Shown: positions 26,544-36,057, numbered from the stretch's first letter. The stretch is DNA of 64,000 nt from Tepidicaulis marinus (GCF_000739695.1 NZ_BBIO01000001.1:248001-312000); one strand, 5' to 3'. The notes: generated from the letters alone by a model not told the origin. Numbers and translations: made by a program.

Positions 26544-29393
26544 ATGTCCCCCAAAGCCGCAAAAGCTGCAGCGAAACCCGCCGAAAAACCTGCCGCGCCC
26601 AATCCGGTTTCCGGACCCGTATCGGGGCCGGTATCGGGATCTGTTTCGGACCGCGCCGCGCTGACCGCCGAGCTTATCGGCTTTGCCGATCAGGGCAGCG
26701 ATGAAATGGCGGTGCGCCGGCAGATCGTGGACCGGCTCAGGGCGGAGCTGAAAGAGGGCCGGGCGCTCTGCCGGACGCGCCTGGAAGAGGGGGTCTTCAA
26801 AGGCCGGGCCTGCGCGAGCGCGCTGGCCGAGCTGATGGATAGCGTCATTATCTCGCTTTACGATTTTGCCACCGCCCGGGTCTTTCCCGTCGCCAATCCG
26901 TCCGAGGCCGAGCGTCTTGCCGTGGTTGCCGTGGGCGGTTATGGCCGGGGCACCATGGCGCCGGGCTCCGACGTCGATCTTCTGTTCCTGCTGCCTTACA
27001 AGCAGACCCCCTGGGGGGAGAGCCTCGTCGAATACATGCTCTATATCCTCTGGGACTTGGGGCTCAAAGTCGGCCATGCCACCCGCTCGGTCGATGAAAG
27101 CGTGCGCCTTTCGAAAGAAGACATGACGATCCGCACCTCCATTCTCGAGGCGCGCTTTCTGGTGGGCGAGCATAAGCTTTTCGAGGAACTGGAAGAGCGC
27201 TTCTTCAAAGATGTCGCCAAAGGCACGGCGGTGGAATTCGTCGAGGCGAAACTGGCCGAACAGGACGAGCGCCATGAACGCTCCGGGCGCTCGCGCTATC
27301 TCGTCGAGCCCAATGTGAAGGACGGCAAGGGCGGACAGCGCGACATCCACACCATGTTCTGGATCGCCAAATATATCTATCAGCTCAAAAGCCCGAACGA
27401 GCTCGCCAAGGTCGGCATTTTCACGCGCCAGGAATTCAATGCGCTGGTGCGCGCGGATGATTTTCTCTGGGCCGTGCGCTGCATGCTGCATTTCCTCACG
27501 GGCCGTGCGGAAGAGCGCATCACCTTCGACATTCAGCCCGAACTTTCCCGCGTCCTCGGCTATCAGGGGCATGGCGGCCTGAAAGGCGTCGAGCGCTTCA
27601 TGAAGCATTACTTTCTCGTCGCAAAGGATGTGGGCGATCTCACCCGCATTCTCTGCACGGTGCTCGAAGAGCAGGAGCAGAAGAAGAAGCCGGGCATCGG
27701 CCGCTTCATGCAGGCGCTGCGCCGCAAGAAGGACATTCAGGGCTTTACCGTCGACAGAGGCCGGCTTACCGTCACCTCGGATGATTTTTTTGAAAAAGAC
27801 CCGGTCAATCTCATCCGGCTTTTCCATGTCGCTCAGGAACACGGGCTGCTCATTCACCCCGATGCGCTGAAGCTCGTCACCCGGTCGCTGAAACTCGTGA
27901 AATCGGAGCTGCGCGCCAATGAAGAAGCGAACCGGCTCTTCCTCGAAATCCTTTCAAGCCGCAAGGACCCGGAACGCACCTTGCGCAAGATGAACGAGGT
28001 GGGCCTGCTCGGGAAATTCGTCACCGATTTCGGCCGTATCGTCGCGCTGATGCAGTTCAACATGTATCATCATTATACGGCGGACGAGCATCTGCTGCGC
28101 GCCATCGGCATTCTTGCCGAGATCGAGCGCGGGGAACTGGCGGATGAGCATCCGCTGGCCACCGAGCTTTTTCAAAAGATCAACAACCGCAATGTGCTTT
28201 ATGCGGCGATGTTCCTGCACGACATTGCCAAGGGCCGCCCGGAAGATCATTCCGAAGCCGGCGCCAAGATCGCCAAGAAGCTTTGCCCGCGCCTCGGCAT
28301 GGGTCCGGGGGAAACGGAAACCGTCGCCTGGCTCGTCGAGAACCATCTCGTCATGTCCGATGTTGCCCAGAAGCGCGATCTTTCCGACCCCAAGACCTTG
28401 AAGGATTTCGCCGAGCTGGTGCAAAGCCCCGAGCGCTTGAAGCTCTTGGAAATTTTGACCGAGGCCGATATCCGCGCCGTGGGGCCGGGTACCTGGAACG
28501 GCTGGAAGAGCCAGCTTCTGCGCCAGCTTTATTATGAAACCGACGCGGTGATGGGCGGCGAGCAGCAGATCAACCGCAAACAGCGCATCGACCAGTCCAA
28601 GGCGGAACTTGAAAAGGCGCTCGGCGATTGGCCGAAAACGCGCCGGGAAAAATATTTCGGCCGCCATGCCGATTCCTATTGGCTCTCTTTCGATACGGCC
28701 ACGCATCTGCGCCATGCGCAAATGATCCATGAGGCCGCCGATAACGGCCTGGCGGTTATCGCGCGGCCCGACCCGAAAAGCGATGCGACGGAGGTTACGC
28801 TTTACGCGCAGGACCATCCGGGTCTCTTCTCCCGCTTTGCCGGGGCCTGCGCTGCGGCAGGAACGGAAATTTTGGAAGCGAAAATTTTCACGACCCGCGA
28901 CGGCATGGCGCTCGACACGCTCTGGGTGCATGACGCGGAGATGGGCGCGATTTCAGAGCCGCGCCGCCTGAAAAGCCTGGAAGAGACGATCCGCAAGGTG
29001 CTCTCCGGCGACATTCTCGCGCCCGATGCGATCGAAAGCCGCTACAAGCGCCAAAAGCGGGTGGAAGCCTTCTCCATCAGCCCGCAAGTCTATATCGATA
29101 ATCAGGGATCGGACGAGTTTACCCTGATCGAGGTGAACGGTCTCGACAGGCCGGGGCTTTTGCATGCGCTCACCCGCACGATCTTCCATCTCGGCCTCAC
29201 CATCGGCTCGGCCCAGGTCGCAACCTTCGGCGAGCGCGCCGTCGACGTTTTCTATGTGAAGGATCTCGTCGGCCACAAGGTGACGAACACCAATAAGCTG
29301 AAAGCCGTCGAGCGCCATCTCATCGAGGCGTTGGAAGACCCGATGAAAAAAGCCCGCCCGCAAAAGCAGAAAGACAAGCAAAGCGCGGCTTAG
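26544..29393 (+). CDS. glnD: Bifunctional uridylyltransferase/uridylyl-removing enzyme GlnD
   Basis: Adds or removes UMP on PII proteins in response to glutamine. It has 949 residues. A variable N-terminus with a PVSG short repeat is followed by the nucleotidyltransferase domain (GGYGRGTMAPGSDVDLLFLL, about residues 130-152). Then come an HD domain (HHYTADEHLLRAIG, FLHDIAKGRPEDHSEAG, about 510-580) and two ACT domains (about 750-830 and 855-930). The length is normal for alphaproteobacteria. It lies between mutS and murJ in the conserved order. Confidence 0.97.
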   Translation: MSPKAAKAAAKPAEKPAAPNPVSGPVSGPVSGSVSDRAALTAELIGFADQGSDEMAVRRQIVDRLRAELKEGRALCRTRLEEGVFKGRACASALAELMDSVIISLYDFATARVFPVANPSEAERLAVVAVGGYGRGTMAPGSDVDLLFLLPYKQTPWGESLVEYMLYILWDLGLKVGHATRSVDESVRLSKEDMTIRTSILEARFLVGEHKLFEELEERFFKDVAKGTAVEFVEAKLAEQDERHERSGRSRYLVEPNVKDGKGGQRDIHTMFWIAKYIYQLKSPNELAKVGIFTRQEFNALVRADDFLWAVRCMLHFLTGRAEERITFDIQPELSRVLGYQGHGGLKGVERFMKHYFLVAKDVGDLTRILCTVLEEQEQKKKPGIGRFMQALRRKKDIQGFTVDRGRLTVTSDDFFEKDPVNLIRLFHVAQEHGLLIHPDALKLVTRSLKLVKSELRANEEANRLFLEILSSRKDPERTLRKMNEVGLLGKFVTDFGRIVALMQFNMYHHYTADEHLLRAIGILAEIERGELADEHPLATELFQKINNRNVLYAAMFLHDIAKGRPEDHSEAGAKIAKKLCPRLGMGPGETETVAWLVENHLVMSDVAQKRDLSDPKTLKDFAELVQSPERLKLLEILTEADIRAVGPGTWNGWKSQLLRQLYYETDAVMGGEQQINRKQRIDQSKAELEKALGDWPKTRREKYFGRHADSYWLSFDTATHLRHAQMIHEAADNGLAVIARPDPKSDATEVTLYAQDHPGLFSRFAGACAAAGTEILEAKIFTTRDGMALDTLWVHDAEMGAISEPRRLKSLEETIRKVLSGDILAPDAIESRYKRQKRVEAFSISPQVYIDNQGSDEFTLIEVNGLDRPGLLHALTRTIFHLGLTIGSAQVATFGERAVDVFYVKDLVGHKVTNTNKLKAVERHLIEALEDPMKKARPQKQKDKQSAA

Positions 29394-29430
29394 TGCTTTG
29401 CTGTCTTTCCTTCTCCCTTACATCGCCTTT

Positions 29431-29814
29431 TTACATAACTGGCCCGTAAAGCGGCGGCAGGCCGAAGGCCACATAGGCCTCGGTGCCCGCGCGCACGAAG
29501 GCGCTTACCAGCCAGTTGGAGGCAAAGACGCCGCCCGTCCAGAGCGCGGCGGTGAGAAGGGCAGGGCGCCTTGCGCGCTCTTCGCCCCAGTCGCGCTCTT
29601 CGCTCGTGTCGAAATAAAGCGCGGCGAGCCCGGCAACGAGGCTCACTTCCAAGGCGGTCAAAAGGCACAGCGCGCGGATGAAGACGGCGAGCTCGGCGGG
29701 CGCGGGCGCCTCGAAGCGCCGGGCAGTGTAAAGATAAAGCGCAAGACCCAGCCCCGTGGCGGCGGTCCGGTTATAGGCGGTCGGTCTTTGGGCAGGCGGC
29801 GGCGTAATCATCAT
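29431..29814 (-). CDS. Hypothetical three-helix membrane protein
   Basis: I do not recognise this 127-residue protein. It has a Pro-rich N-terminus and three hydrophobic segments: about residues 20-32, a long one at about 42-67 (FIRALCLLTALEVSLVAGL) and about 85-105 (LLTAALWTGGVFASNWLVSAF). The start is a tandem ATG-ATG preceded by AGAGG, which supports translation. It is convergent with glnD, separated by 37 bases. No function is proposed. Confidence 0.65.
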   Translation of the reverse strand: MMITPPPAQRPTAYNRTAATGLGLALYLYTARRFEAPAPAELAVFIRALCLLTALEVSLVAGLAALYFDTSEERDWGEERARRPALLTAALWTGGVFASNWLVSAFVRAGTEAYVAFGLPPLYGPVM

Positions 29815-29854
29815 AACCTCTGTCAGAGCTGCAGCTCCGGCAGAGGCATGAAAA

Positions 29855-29880
29855 AAGCCCCTACCGGATGGATGGGGCTT
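29855..29880 (-). terminator. Intrinsic terminator on the minus strand
   Basis: AAGCCCC / GGGGCTT with a 12-base loop, followed on the minus strand by six T residues. It implies a transcript coming from the right (about 29.9-30.2 kb). The only reading frame there is the short one ending at 29861, whose stop codon lies inside the hairpin. Confidence 0.7.
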
Positions 29881-29935
29881 GGCGGACGGATTTTCTCAGG
29901 CGTTTCAGCACGTCGAAACCTTCCTCCAGCCACAT
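29861..29935 (-). CDS. Possible small protein or RNA transcript before a terminator
   Basis: The minus-strand frame ends with TAG at 29861-29863. It has an ATG at 29935 giving 24 codons (MWLEEGFDVLKRL...). It stays open upstream to 30037, with a protein-like, His-rich stretch (HAHAHETHIFDHPRYRAM) but no ATG, GTG or TTG. It may be a small protein with an unusual start, a decayed gene, or non-coding. The terminator overlapping its end argues that something is transcribed here. No ribosome site is seen before the ATG. Confidence 0.28.
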   Translation of the reverse strand: MWLEEGFDVLKRLRKSVRQAPSIR

Positions 29936-30273
29936 CGCGCGGTACCGCGGGTGATCGAATATGTGGGTTTCATGTGCATGGGCGTGGGAATAGCCGGGCT
30001 TGCATAAGAGGTCAATGCGCAGGCCGAGACTTTTCGTTCACGATGGGTGCATGGTGCGTCTTTATGCGCCCGCTGTGCCTGCCTGGTCACAGGACAATCT
30101 GTTAGATGGGCTGCTAGATAAGGTAAGGGACAGGGGCCTGCCGGGTACAGTCATGCCGGCGCCGCAACTCTGGTATTCCGATTCTGGGATATCCCAATTC
30201 TGGCGCCAAATCCGAATCCGGCTATGCTGCGCGCAAAGCCATCAACGGCCCATCGAAGGGAAGAAGACCTGTC
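29936..30273. other. Region upstream of murJ
   Basis: About 340 bases without a firm gene. They contain the open upstream part of the short minus-strand frame (to 30037) and a perfect 12-base palindrome TGGGATATCCCA at 30185-30196, about 78 bases before the murJ start. The palindrome is a candidate operator with unknown protein. Confidence 0.4.
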
Positions 30274-31821
30274 ATGAACCTGGCCCGCGCGGCCGCCACG
30301 GTGGGCGGCATGACCATGATCTCCCGCGTATTGGGGTTCGTCCGGGACATCTTGATCGCAGGCTTCCTCGGCACCGGGCCGGTGGCGGATGCGTTTTTCG
30401 CCGCTTTCAAATTTCCCAATCTCTTCCGCCGCCTTTTTGCCGAAGGCGCGTTCAATTCCGCTTTCGTGCCGCTCTTCGCCAAAAGGCTGGAAGGGGAGGG
30501 GCCGGAAGCCGCCCGCCGTTTCGGGGAAGAAGCGCTGGCGGTGCTTTTGACCGCGCTGGTTCTCTTAACGGCGCTTGCCGAAATCGCCATGCCCTGGCTT
30601 ATGTATGTCATCGCGCCGGGCTTTGCCGCCGATCCCGATAAGTTCGACATGGCGGTGCTCTTCACCCGCATCGCTTTTCCATATTTGATGTTCATGTCGC
30701 TCGTGGCGCTCTTCTCGGCGGTCTTGAATTCATTGGGCCGCTTCATGGCGGCCGCCGCCGCGCCGATCCTCCTTAACATCGTGCTGGTCGGCGCCATTCT
30801 TATCGGCGCGCCTTATACGGATAATCCGGGCTATGTGCTCTCCTGGGGCGTGGCCATTGCGGGCATTGCCCAGTTCCTCATGCTGCTTTGGGCGGCAAAG
30901 CGCGCGGGCATGGCGCTGCATTTGCGCTGGCCCCGGCTGACCCCCGGTGTGCGCCATCTCATCCGCCTCGGCGTGCCCGGCGTCGTTTCAGGCGGCATCA
31001 CCCAGTTCAACCTGATGGTCGGCACCATCATCGCCTCGCTGCAGGCGGGCGCCATTTCCTGGCTTTATTATGCCGACCGCATTTACCAGCTCCCCCTTGG
31101 CGTGGTGGGCATCGCCATCGGCATCGTGCTTCTGCCCGACCTCTCGCGCCGCCTGCGCGCTGAAGACGGGCCGGGGGCGATGAATGTGCAAAACCGGGCG
31201 CTCGAATTTGCCATGCTGCTCACGCTGCCCGCCGCCGCCGCCCTTGCGGTGATTGCGCAGCCCATTATTCAGGTGCTTTTCGAGCGCGGCGCTTTCGAGG
31301 CGTCCGATACGCAAGCAACGGCGCTGGCGCTCGGGGCTTATGCTTTCGGCCTGCCCGCCTTCGTGCTCATCAAGGTGTTCTCCCCCGGCTTTTTCGCCCG
31401 CGAGGATACGGTAACGCCCATGCGTTATGCCGCGATCGGCATCGGCGTGAATATCGCAGGCTCGCTCGCGCTCTTTTATCTCATCGGCTTTGTCGGCATT
31501 GCGCTCGCCACCACGCTGTCGGCCTGGGTGAATGCGGGGCTTTTGGGGTGGCGCTTGCGCGCGCTCGGTCATTTCAAGGCCGATGCCCGGCTGAAAAAGC
31601 GCTTGCCGCTTTTGGGCCTTGCCTGCGCGCTTATGAGCGGCGCGCTTTATTTCGGGGCGGCGCTGGCCGCGCCTTATCTTGCCGGGTCCTTGCCGGTGAA
31701 AGTGCTGGCGCTCGGCGCGCTCGTTGCGGGCGGGGCTGGGCTCTTCGCCGCGTTCTGCCATCTCACCGGCGCCATGACCTGGGGCGAGTTCCGCCGGGGT
31801 TTTCAGCGCCGTGCCGCTTGA
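30274..31821 (+). CDS. murJ: Lipid II flippase MurJ
   Basis: Moves the peptidoglycan precursor lipid II across the inner membrane. It has 515 residues and about 14 helices. Signatures are MTMISRVLGFVRDILIAGFLG at the N-terminus, ADAFFAAFKFPNLFRRLFAEGAFNSAFVP (functional Arg and Asp residues) and YYADRIYQLPLGVVGIAIG in the middle. The start ATG is preceded by GGGAAGAAG. It follows glnD in the conserved alphaproteobacterial order and precedes trpS. Confidence 0.96.
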   Translation: MNLARAAATVGGMTMISRVLGFVRDILIAGFLGTGPVADAFFAAFKFPNLFRRLFAEGAFNSAFVPLFAKRLEGEGPEAARRFGEEALAVLLTALVLLTALAEIAMPWLMYVIAPGFAADPDKFDMAVLFTRIAFPYLMFMSLVALFSAVLNSLGRFMAAAAAPILLNIVLVGAILIGAPYTDNPGYVLSWGVAIAGIAQFLMLLWAAKRAGMALHLRWPRLTPGVRHLIRLGVPGVVSGGITQFNLMVGTIIASLQAGAISWLYYADRIYQLPLGVVGIAIGIVLLPDLSRRLRAEDGPGAMNVQNRALEFAMLLTLPAAAALAVIAQPIIQVLFERGAFEASDTQATALALGAYAFGLPAFVLIKVFSPGFFAREDTVTPMRYAAIGIGVNIAGSLALFYLIGFVGIALATTLSAWVNAGLLGWRLRALGHFKADARLKKRLPLLGLACALMSGALYFGAALAAPYLAGSLPVKVLALGALVAGGAGLFAAFCHLTGAMTWGEFRRGFQRRAA

Positions 31822-31828
31822 GGAAGGC

Positions 31829-31870
31829 CACACCTCTTGCCACACCTCTTGCCTCTGGCGGGCAAAGAGG
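31829..31870 (+). repeat. 12-base tandem duplication and hairpin before trpS
   Basis: CACACCTCTTGC occurs twice in tandem (31829-31852). The second copy forms a stem with GGGCAAAGAGG (31845-31870, nine pairs with one bulged A). It lies between murJ and trpS. It has no T run, so it is not a standard terminator. Confidence 0.5.
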
Positions 31871-31930
31871 CGATAACCCGCCCGAATTTCGATGACTTTC
31901 CGCGCGCCAGCGCCTATTGGAGCCAGCTTG

Positions 31931-32944
31931 ATGGAAGCGCCCGCCAACCGCGTCTTTTCCGGCGTTCAGCCGACCGGCAATCTGCACCTGGGGAACTATC
32001 TCGGGGCGATCCGCCATTTCGTGAACCTGCAGGACACCCATGAATGCGTTTACTGCGTCGTGGACATGCATGCGATCACGGTCTGGCAGGATCCGGCCGA
32101 GCTGGCCGCCAATACGCGCGAAGTCGCCGCTGCCTATATCGCTGCCGGTATCGACGCGGAAAAGCACATCATTTTCAACCAGTCCAAAGTGTCGGCGCAT
32201 GCCGAGCTGACCTGGATCCTGAACTGCGTGGCGCGGATCGGCTGGCTGAACCGCATGACCCAGTTCAAGGAAAAGGCGGGCAAGCACCGCGAGAACGCTT
32301 CTGTCGGCCTTTACACCTATCCGGTGCTGATGGCCGCCGACATTCTGGCCTACCGCGCAACCCATGTGCCGGTGGGCGATGACCAGAAACAGCATCTGGA
32401 ACTTGCCCGCGACATTGCGCAGAAATTCAACAACGACTTTCTGGGCGAGGGAGAAGTGTTCTTCCCGCAGCCCGAGCCCCTCATCATGGGCCCGGCGACG
32501 CGCGTCATGTCGCTGCGCGACGGTTCCAAGAAAATGTCGAAATCGGATGCCTCCGACATGGCCCGCATCACGCTGACCGATACGGCCGACGACATTGCCA
32601 AAAAGATCAAGAAAGCCAAGACCGATCCCGAACCCTTGCCGGAAAATGTCGAGGGGCTAAAAGAGCGCCCGGAAGCGGACAATCTCGTCGGCATCTATGC
32701 CGCGCTCGCCGGTATGGACAAGGCCGCCGTCATCGCCGAATTCGGCGGCAAGGGCTTTGGCACGTTCAAACCGGCGCTGGCCGAACTTGCGGCGGAGAAA
32801 CTTGCCCCGCTCACCGGTGAAATGGCGCGCCTCAAGGCCGATCCGGCCTATCTCGACAGCGTGCTGGAAAAAGGCGCCGAGCGGGCCCGCGCCATGACCG
32901 AGCCCGTCATGGCGGAAGTGCGCCGCATCGTCGGCTTTATCTGA
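31931..32944 (+). CDS. trpS: Tryptophanyl-tRNA synthetase
   Basis: Charges tRNA-Trp. It has 337 residues and is a class I synthetase: the HIGH-like motif is in [13 protein letters not shown] and the KMSKS motif in [12 protein letters not shown], with [16 protein letters not shown] between. ATG 31931 ([16 protein letters not shown]) is chosen because known TrpS proteins begin just before FSGVQPTG and GGAGCC lies upstream. An earlier ATG at 31892 would add an unsupported extension. Confidence 0.97.
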   Translation: MEAPANRVFSGVQPTGNLHLGNYLGAIRHFVNLQDTHECVYCVVDMHAITVWQDPAELAANTREVAAAYIAAGIDAEKHIIFNQSKVSAHAELTWILNCVARIGWLNRMTQFKEKAGKHRENASVGLYTYPVLMAADILAYRATHVPVGDDQKQHLELARDIAQKFNNDFLGEGEVFFPQPEPLIMGPATRVMSLRDGSKKMSKSDASDMARITLTDTADDIAKKIKKAKTDPEPLPENVEGLKERPEADNLVGIYAALAGMDKAAVIAEFGGKGFGTFKPALAELAAEKLAPLTGEMARLKADPAYLDSVLEKGAERARAMTEPVMAEVRRIVGFI

Positions 32945-32968
32945 TAGGCTGAACGCTGCCTGCCATGC

Positions 32969-32998
32969 GGCCTTGACGGGCCTTAACGGGCCTTGACG
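32969..32998. repeat. Three tandem copies of a 10-base unit
   Basis: GGCCTTGACG, GGCCTTAACG, GGCCTTGACG in tandem between trpS and the DUF2333 gene. Each unit includes TTGAC- or TTAAC-like sequence that could mimic a -35 element. It may be a simple sequence repeat without function. Confidence 0.6.
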
Positions 32999-33065
32999 GA
33001 CCCGGGCATGGCCTTGCTTGACCTTCCCGCGGCCAATTCCCATCTTTGAGCATGGGAATGAAAGG

Positions 33066-34106
33066 ATGAGATTTATGGGTTTGCGCGAGCGCTTTTCCGA
33101 TTTTGGCGACAGAATGCGTCACAAATGGATGTATCGGCGCAGCTCTATGACGGGCCTGAAAACCCCCAAGCCCGATTGGCAGAAGATGAAGGCAAGCGGC
33201 TGGCTGCGCAAAAGCCTCGCAATCTTCGCCGGCCTTCTCGTCCTTTATTATATCGGCGGCGCCTTCATCATTCACGATATCGAAGATGATGTGGATTTCC
33301 GTCCGCCTGCGGAAGATGTGGCGGATGGCGGTTCCAAGGCGGTTTCCATGATGGCCGCGCTCATTCAGCGCGAGGTGAACGACAAGCGCTGGACCGCGAA
33401 CGATCCGTTCTTCATTCCAAGCGCGCTGCTCGACAATATGCCCAATTATCAGACGGGCGTGATGTCGGCGCTCGCCCGTTTCTCCTTCGAGCTGACGGAC
33501 CAGCTCGGCCGCTTGCGTGGCTCCAGCCAGGCTGATGCGGACCTTTCGAAGGTGAGCGGCCTTTTGCAATATCCCGCCGAAACCTGGATCTGGGACCCAG
33601 CGGTCTCGCTCTGGCCGCGGGCAAGCGCGGAAAGCCAATACCGCGACGCGCGCCGCGCGCTCCTCAGCTATAACCGCCGTCTGGCGGCGGGCGAGGCGGT
33701 GTTCGACCGGCGCTCAGACAATCTTCTCTCGACGCTGGACCGGATCGCCTCGGATATCGGCTCGTCGTCCTCCGCGCTCGATACGGCGGTGGACGATCCC
33801 GCGCTCTTCATCGATTTCGGCGCCGATGACACGTTCTATAATGTGAAAGGCCAGCTTTACGCCTATTACCTGATCCTCTCCGCGCTGCGCGAGGATTTCG
33901 CGCCGGTCATCGAAGAGCGCGGCCTCGACCAGCCTTGGGCGGAAATGCTGACCTCTTTCCGTAAAGCCGCTCTCCTTGACCCGTGGGTTGTGACGAACGG
34001 CGCGCCCGACGGCGTTATCGTGCCTAACCATCTGGCCGCGCAGGGTTTTTACCTTCTGCGCGCCCGCACGCAGCTTCGCGAGATCACCAACATTCTCTTG
34101 AAGTAA
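33066..34106 (+). CDS. DUF2333 family membrane-anchored protein
   Basis: A 346-residue protein with an N-terminal cytosolic tail, one membrane helix (about residues 53-72, SLAIFAGLLVLYYIGGAFI) and a long extracytoplasmic domain. The D-x-DFRPP segment after the helix, SKAVSMMAALIQREVN and the ETWIWDP motif are typical of DUF2333. The function is unknown. ATG 33066 follows GAAAGG. ATG 33075 is also usable. Confidence 0.87.
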   Translation: MRFMGLRERFSDFGDRMRHKWMYRRSSMTGLKTPKPDWQKMKASGWLRKSLAIFAGLLVLYYIGGAFIIHDIEDDVDFRPPAEDVADGGSKAVSMMAALIQREVNDKRWTANDPFFIPSALLDNMPNYQTGVMSALARFSFELTDQLGRLRGSSQADADLSKVSGLLQYPAETWIWDPAVSLWPRASAESQYRDARRALLSYNRRLAAGEAVFDRRSDNLLSTLDRIASDIGSSSSALDTAVDDPALFIDFGADDTFYNVKGQLYAYYLILSALREDFAPVIEERGLDQPWAEMLTSFRKAALLDPWVVTNGAPDGVIVPNHLAAQGFYLLRARTQLREITNILLK

Positions 34107-34157
34107 GCGGCGATCAAAATTCTTGCCGGATGGCACGGCCCAAGGCAGCATGATTTC

Positions 34158-34682
34158 ATGAATACAAAAGACATGCCCGGCGCCGCTCCGGAAGGAGAAG
34201 GCGCGCAAGAGAGCGCCAGCGCCATGCGTAAATTTCTCGTCGTCGTGGACGGCACGCCTGAAAGCGAGGTGGCGTTGCAATTTGCCGCCCGCAGAGCCTT
34301 GCATACGGGCGGGGTGGTGACGCTGCTCGCCATTCTCGAGCCCGGCGATTTTCAGCACTGGCTCGGCGTGGAAAGCATCATGCGCGAGGAAGCAAGGCAA
34401 GAGGCCGAGGCCGTGCTGCACCGCCTTGCCGCCCAGGTGAACGAGCAGACGGGCCGTTTTCCCGAATTGATCATCCGCGAGGGCAAGAAGGCCGAGCAGC
34501 TCAAGCAACTCATCAGCGAGGACCGCTCCATCGCCATTCTCGTGCTCGCCGCGGGCACGGGCAAGGAAGGCCCGGGCCCCCTCGTTTCGCTGGTCGCGGC
34601 AGCCTCGGAAAACGCCTTTCCGATCCCCGTCACCGTGGTGCCGGGCAATCTGACGCAAGAACAGCTCGAAGCGCTTGCTTGA
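34158..34682 (+). CDS. Universal stress protein family (UspA-like)
   Basis: A 174-residue cytosolic protein. It starts with a disordered acidic tail, then the Usp fold begins at MRKFLVVVDGTPESEVALQFAA and ends with VTVVPGNL. The nucleotide-binding pattern is only partly kept (AAGTGKEGPGPL in place of the usual G-2x-G-9x-G-S/T), so ATP binding is uncertain. It lies between DUF2333 and the Fe-S scaffold gene. Confidence 0.88.
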   Translation: MNTKDMPGAAPEGEGAQESASAMRKFLVVVDGTPESEVALQFAARRALHTGGVVTLLAILEPGDFQHWLGVESIMREEARQEAEAVLHRLAAQVNEQTGRFPELIIREGKKAEQLKQLISEDRSIAILVLAAGTGKEGPGPLVSLVAAASENAFPIPVTVVPGNLTQEQLEALA

Positions 34683-34772
34683 AACCCGCTCTCTTTTACG
34701 CCATCTAAGGGCAAGGCCCCCTGCGGTCCCGGAAACGGACTTAAGTCCTTAAGCTCAAAAAGGTTTTTAGCG

Positions 34773-35333
34773 ATGTTTATCCAGACCGAATCGACCCCCA
34801 ATCCCGCCACGCTGAAGTTTCTGCCGGGCCGGGACGTGCTGGGCGAGGGGCAGGCCGCCGATTTCCCGAATGCCGAAGCGGCGGGCCGCTCGCCGCTCGC
34901 AGCGCGCCTTTTCGAGATCGAGGGGGTGACGGGCGTCTTTTACGGCGCCGATTTCATCACCGTCACCAAACAGGATGCGGAATGGCAGCACATCAAGCCG
35001 GCCATTCTGGGCGCCATCATGGAGCATTTCACCTCCGGGGCGCCGCTTCTGGAAAGCGGGGCGGAAGAGCCCGCCGCGCCGCAGGCCAACTACACCGAGG
35101 AAGAAGCGGAGATCGTCGATCAGATCATCGAGCTTCTGGAAACGCGGGTGCGCCCGGTCGTCGCTCAAGATGGCGGCGATATTACCTTCCGCGGCTATGA
35201 GGACGGCATCGTGCTGCTCAACATGCAAGGGGCCTGCGCCGGCTGCCCAGCCTCGACCCAGACGCTGAAAAACGGCGTTGAAAACATGCTGCGCCATTAT
35301 GTGCCCGAAGTAACGGAAGTGCGCGCGGTCTGA
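34773..35333 (+). CDS. NifU/NfuA-type Fe-S cluster scaffold protein
   Basis: A 186-residue protein with an N-terminal Nfu_N domain (MFIQTESTPNPATLKFLPG, about 1-90) and a C-terminal NifU-like domain (about 105-180) carrying the cluster-binding CAGC motif in QGACAGCPAST. It carries and delivers [4Fe-4S] clusters to target proteins. A perfect palindrome GGACTTAAGTCC stands at 34737-34748, 25 bases before the ATG. It is the usual neighbour of tsaB in alphaproteobacteria. Confidence 0.94.
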   Translation: MFIQTESTPNPATLKFLPGRDVLGEGQAADFPNAEAAGRSPLAARLFEIEGVTGVFYGADFITVTKQDAEWQHIKPAILGAIMEHFTSGAPLLESGAEEPAAPQANYTEEEAEIVDQIIELLETRVRPVVAQDGGDITFRGYEDGIVLLNMQGACAGCPASTQTLKNGVENMLRHYVPEVTEVRAV

Positions 35334-35364
35334 GTTTCAGGCTGCTCCGCCCCATGGCACGCGC

Positions 35365-36057
35365 ATGAACATTCTCGGCCTCGATACGGCCCAGCCGGCC
35401 TGTTCCGCCGCTCTTCTGATGGAGGGCGGCGCTCTTTTCGCGCGCTTTGAGGAGATGACGAAAGGCCATGCCGAGGCCCTTGCCCCGATGGCGGGCGCGG
35501 TTCTGGAAGAGGCGGGGATCGCCCCTGCCGATCTGGACCTCATCGCCGTCACTATCGGCCCCGGCACTTTTACCGGCACGCGCGTCGCGCTTTCCTTCGC
35601 GCGCGGCCTCGGCGCGGCGCTGCGTCTGCCCGTCCTGGGACTCACCTCGCTTGAGGTTTTGGCGGAGCCGGCCCTAGCGCGCGAGGGCGAGCTTATTGCC
35701 GCCTCTTTCGATGCCAGGCGCGGGGAAATCTATCTGCAGCTTTTCGAGCCGGATCTAACCCCGGCCAGCGCCCCGGCCCTTGCCAAGCTGGAGGGGCTGA
35801 CATTGCCCGGCGACTTGTCCGCCCGTCCGCTTTGCCTTGTCGGCACGGGCTCGGCTTTGCTCGCCGAGGCACTGGAAGATATCCATGCGCTGCGCGCCTC
35901 CGGCGCGCCTTCCTTGCCGCAGGCCGCCGCCGCCGCGCGCCTTGCCAAGGCCCATGTGGCGCGCGCCGGGCTTCCCGCCCTCGGGGCCCCGCCCGAACCG
36001 CTTTATTTGCGCGAGGCGGATGCCAAGCTGCCCAAGGCGGGCGGGGCGCTCAGATGA
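35365..36057 (+). CDS. tsaB: tRNA threonylcarbamoyladenosine biosynthesis protein TsaB
   Basis: Non-catalytic partner of TsaD in making t6A37 on ANN-decoding tRNAs. It has 230 residues with the actin-like ASKHA fold: MNILGLDTAQPACSAAL, EMTKGHAEALAPM and ITIGPGTFTGTR-type motif (here VTIGPGTFTGTRVAL). Its stop overlaps the rimI start as ATGA, showing translational coupling. Confidence 0.94.
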   Translation: MNILGLDTAQPACSAALLMEGGALFARFEEMTKGHAEALAPMAGAVLEEAGIAPADLDLIAVTIGPGTFTGTRVALSFARGLGAALRLPVLGLTSLEVLAEPALAREGELIAASFDARRGEIYLQLFEPDLTPASAPALAKLEGLTLPGDLSARPLCLVGTGSALLAEALEDIHALRASGAPSLPQAAAAARLAKAHVARAGLPALGAPPEPLYLREADAKLPKAGGALR

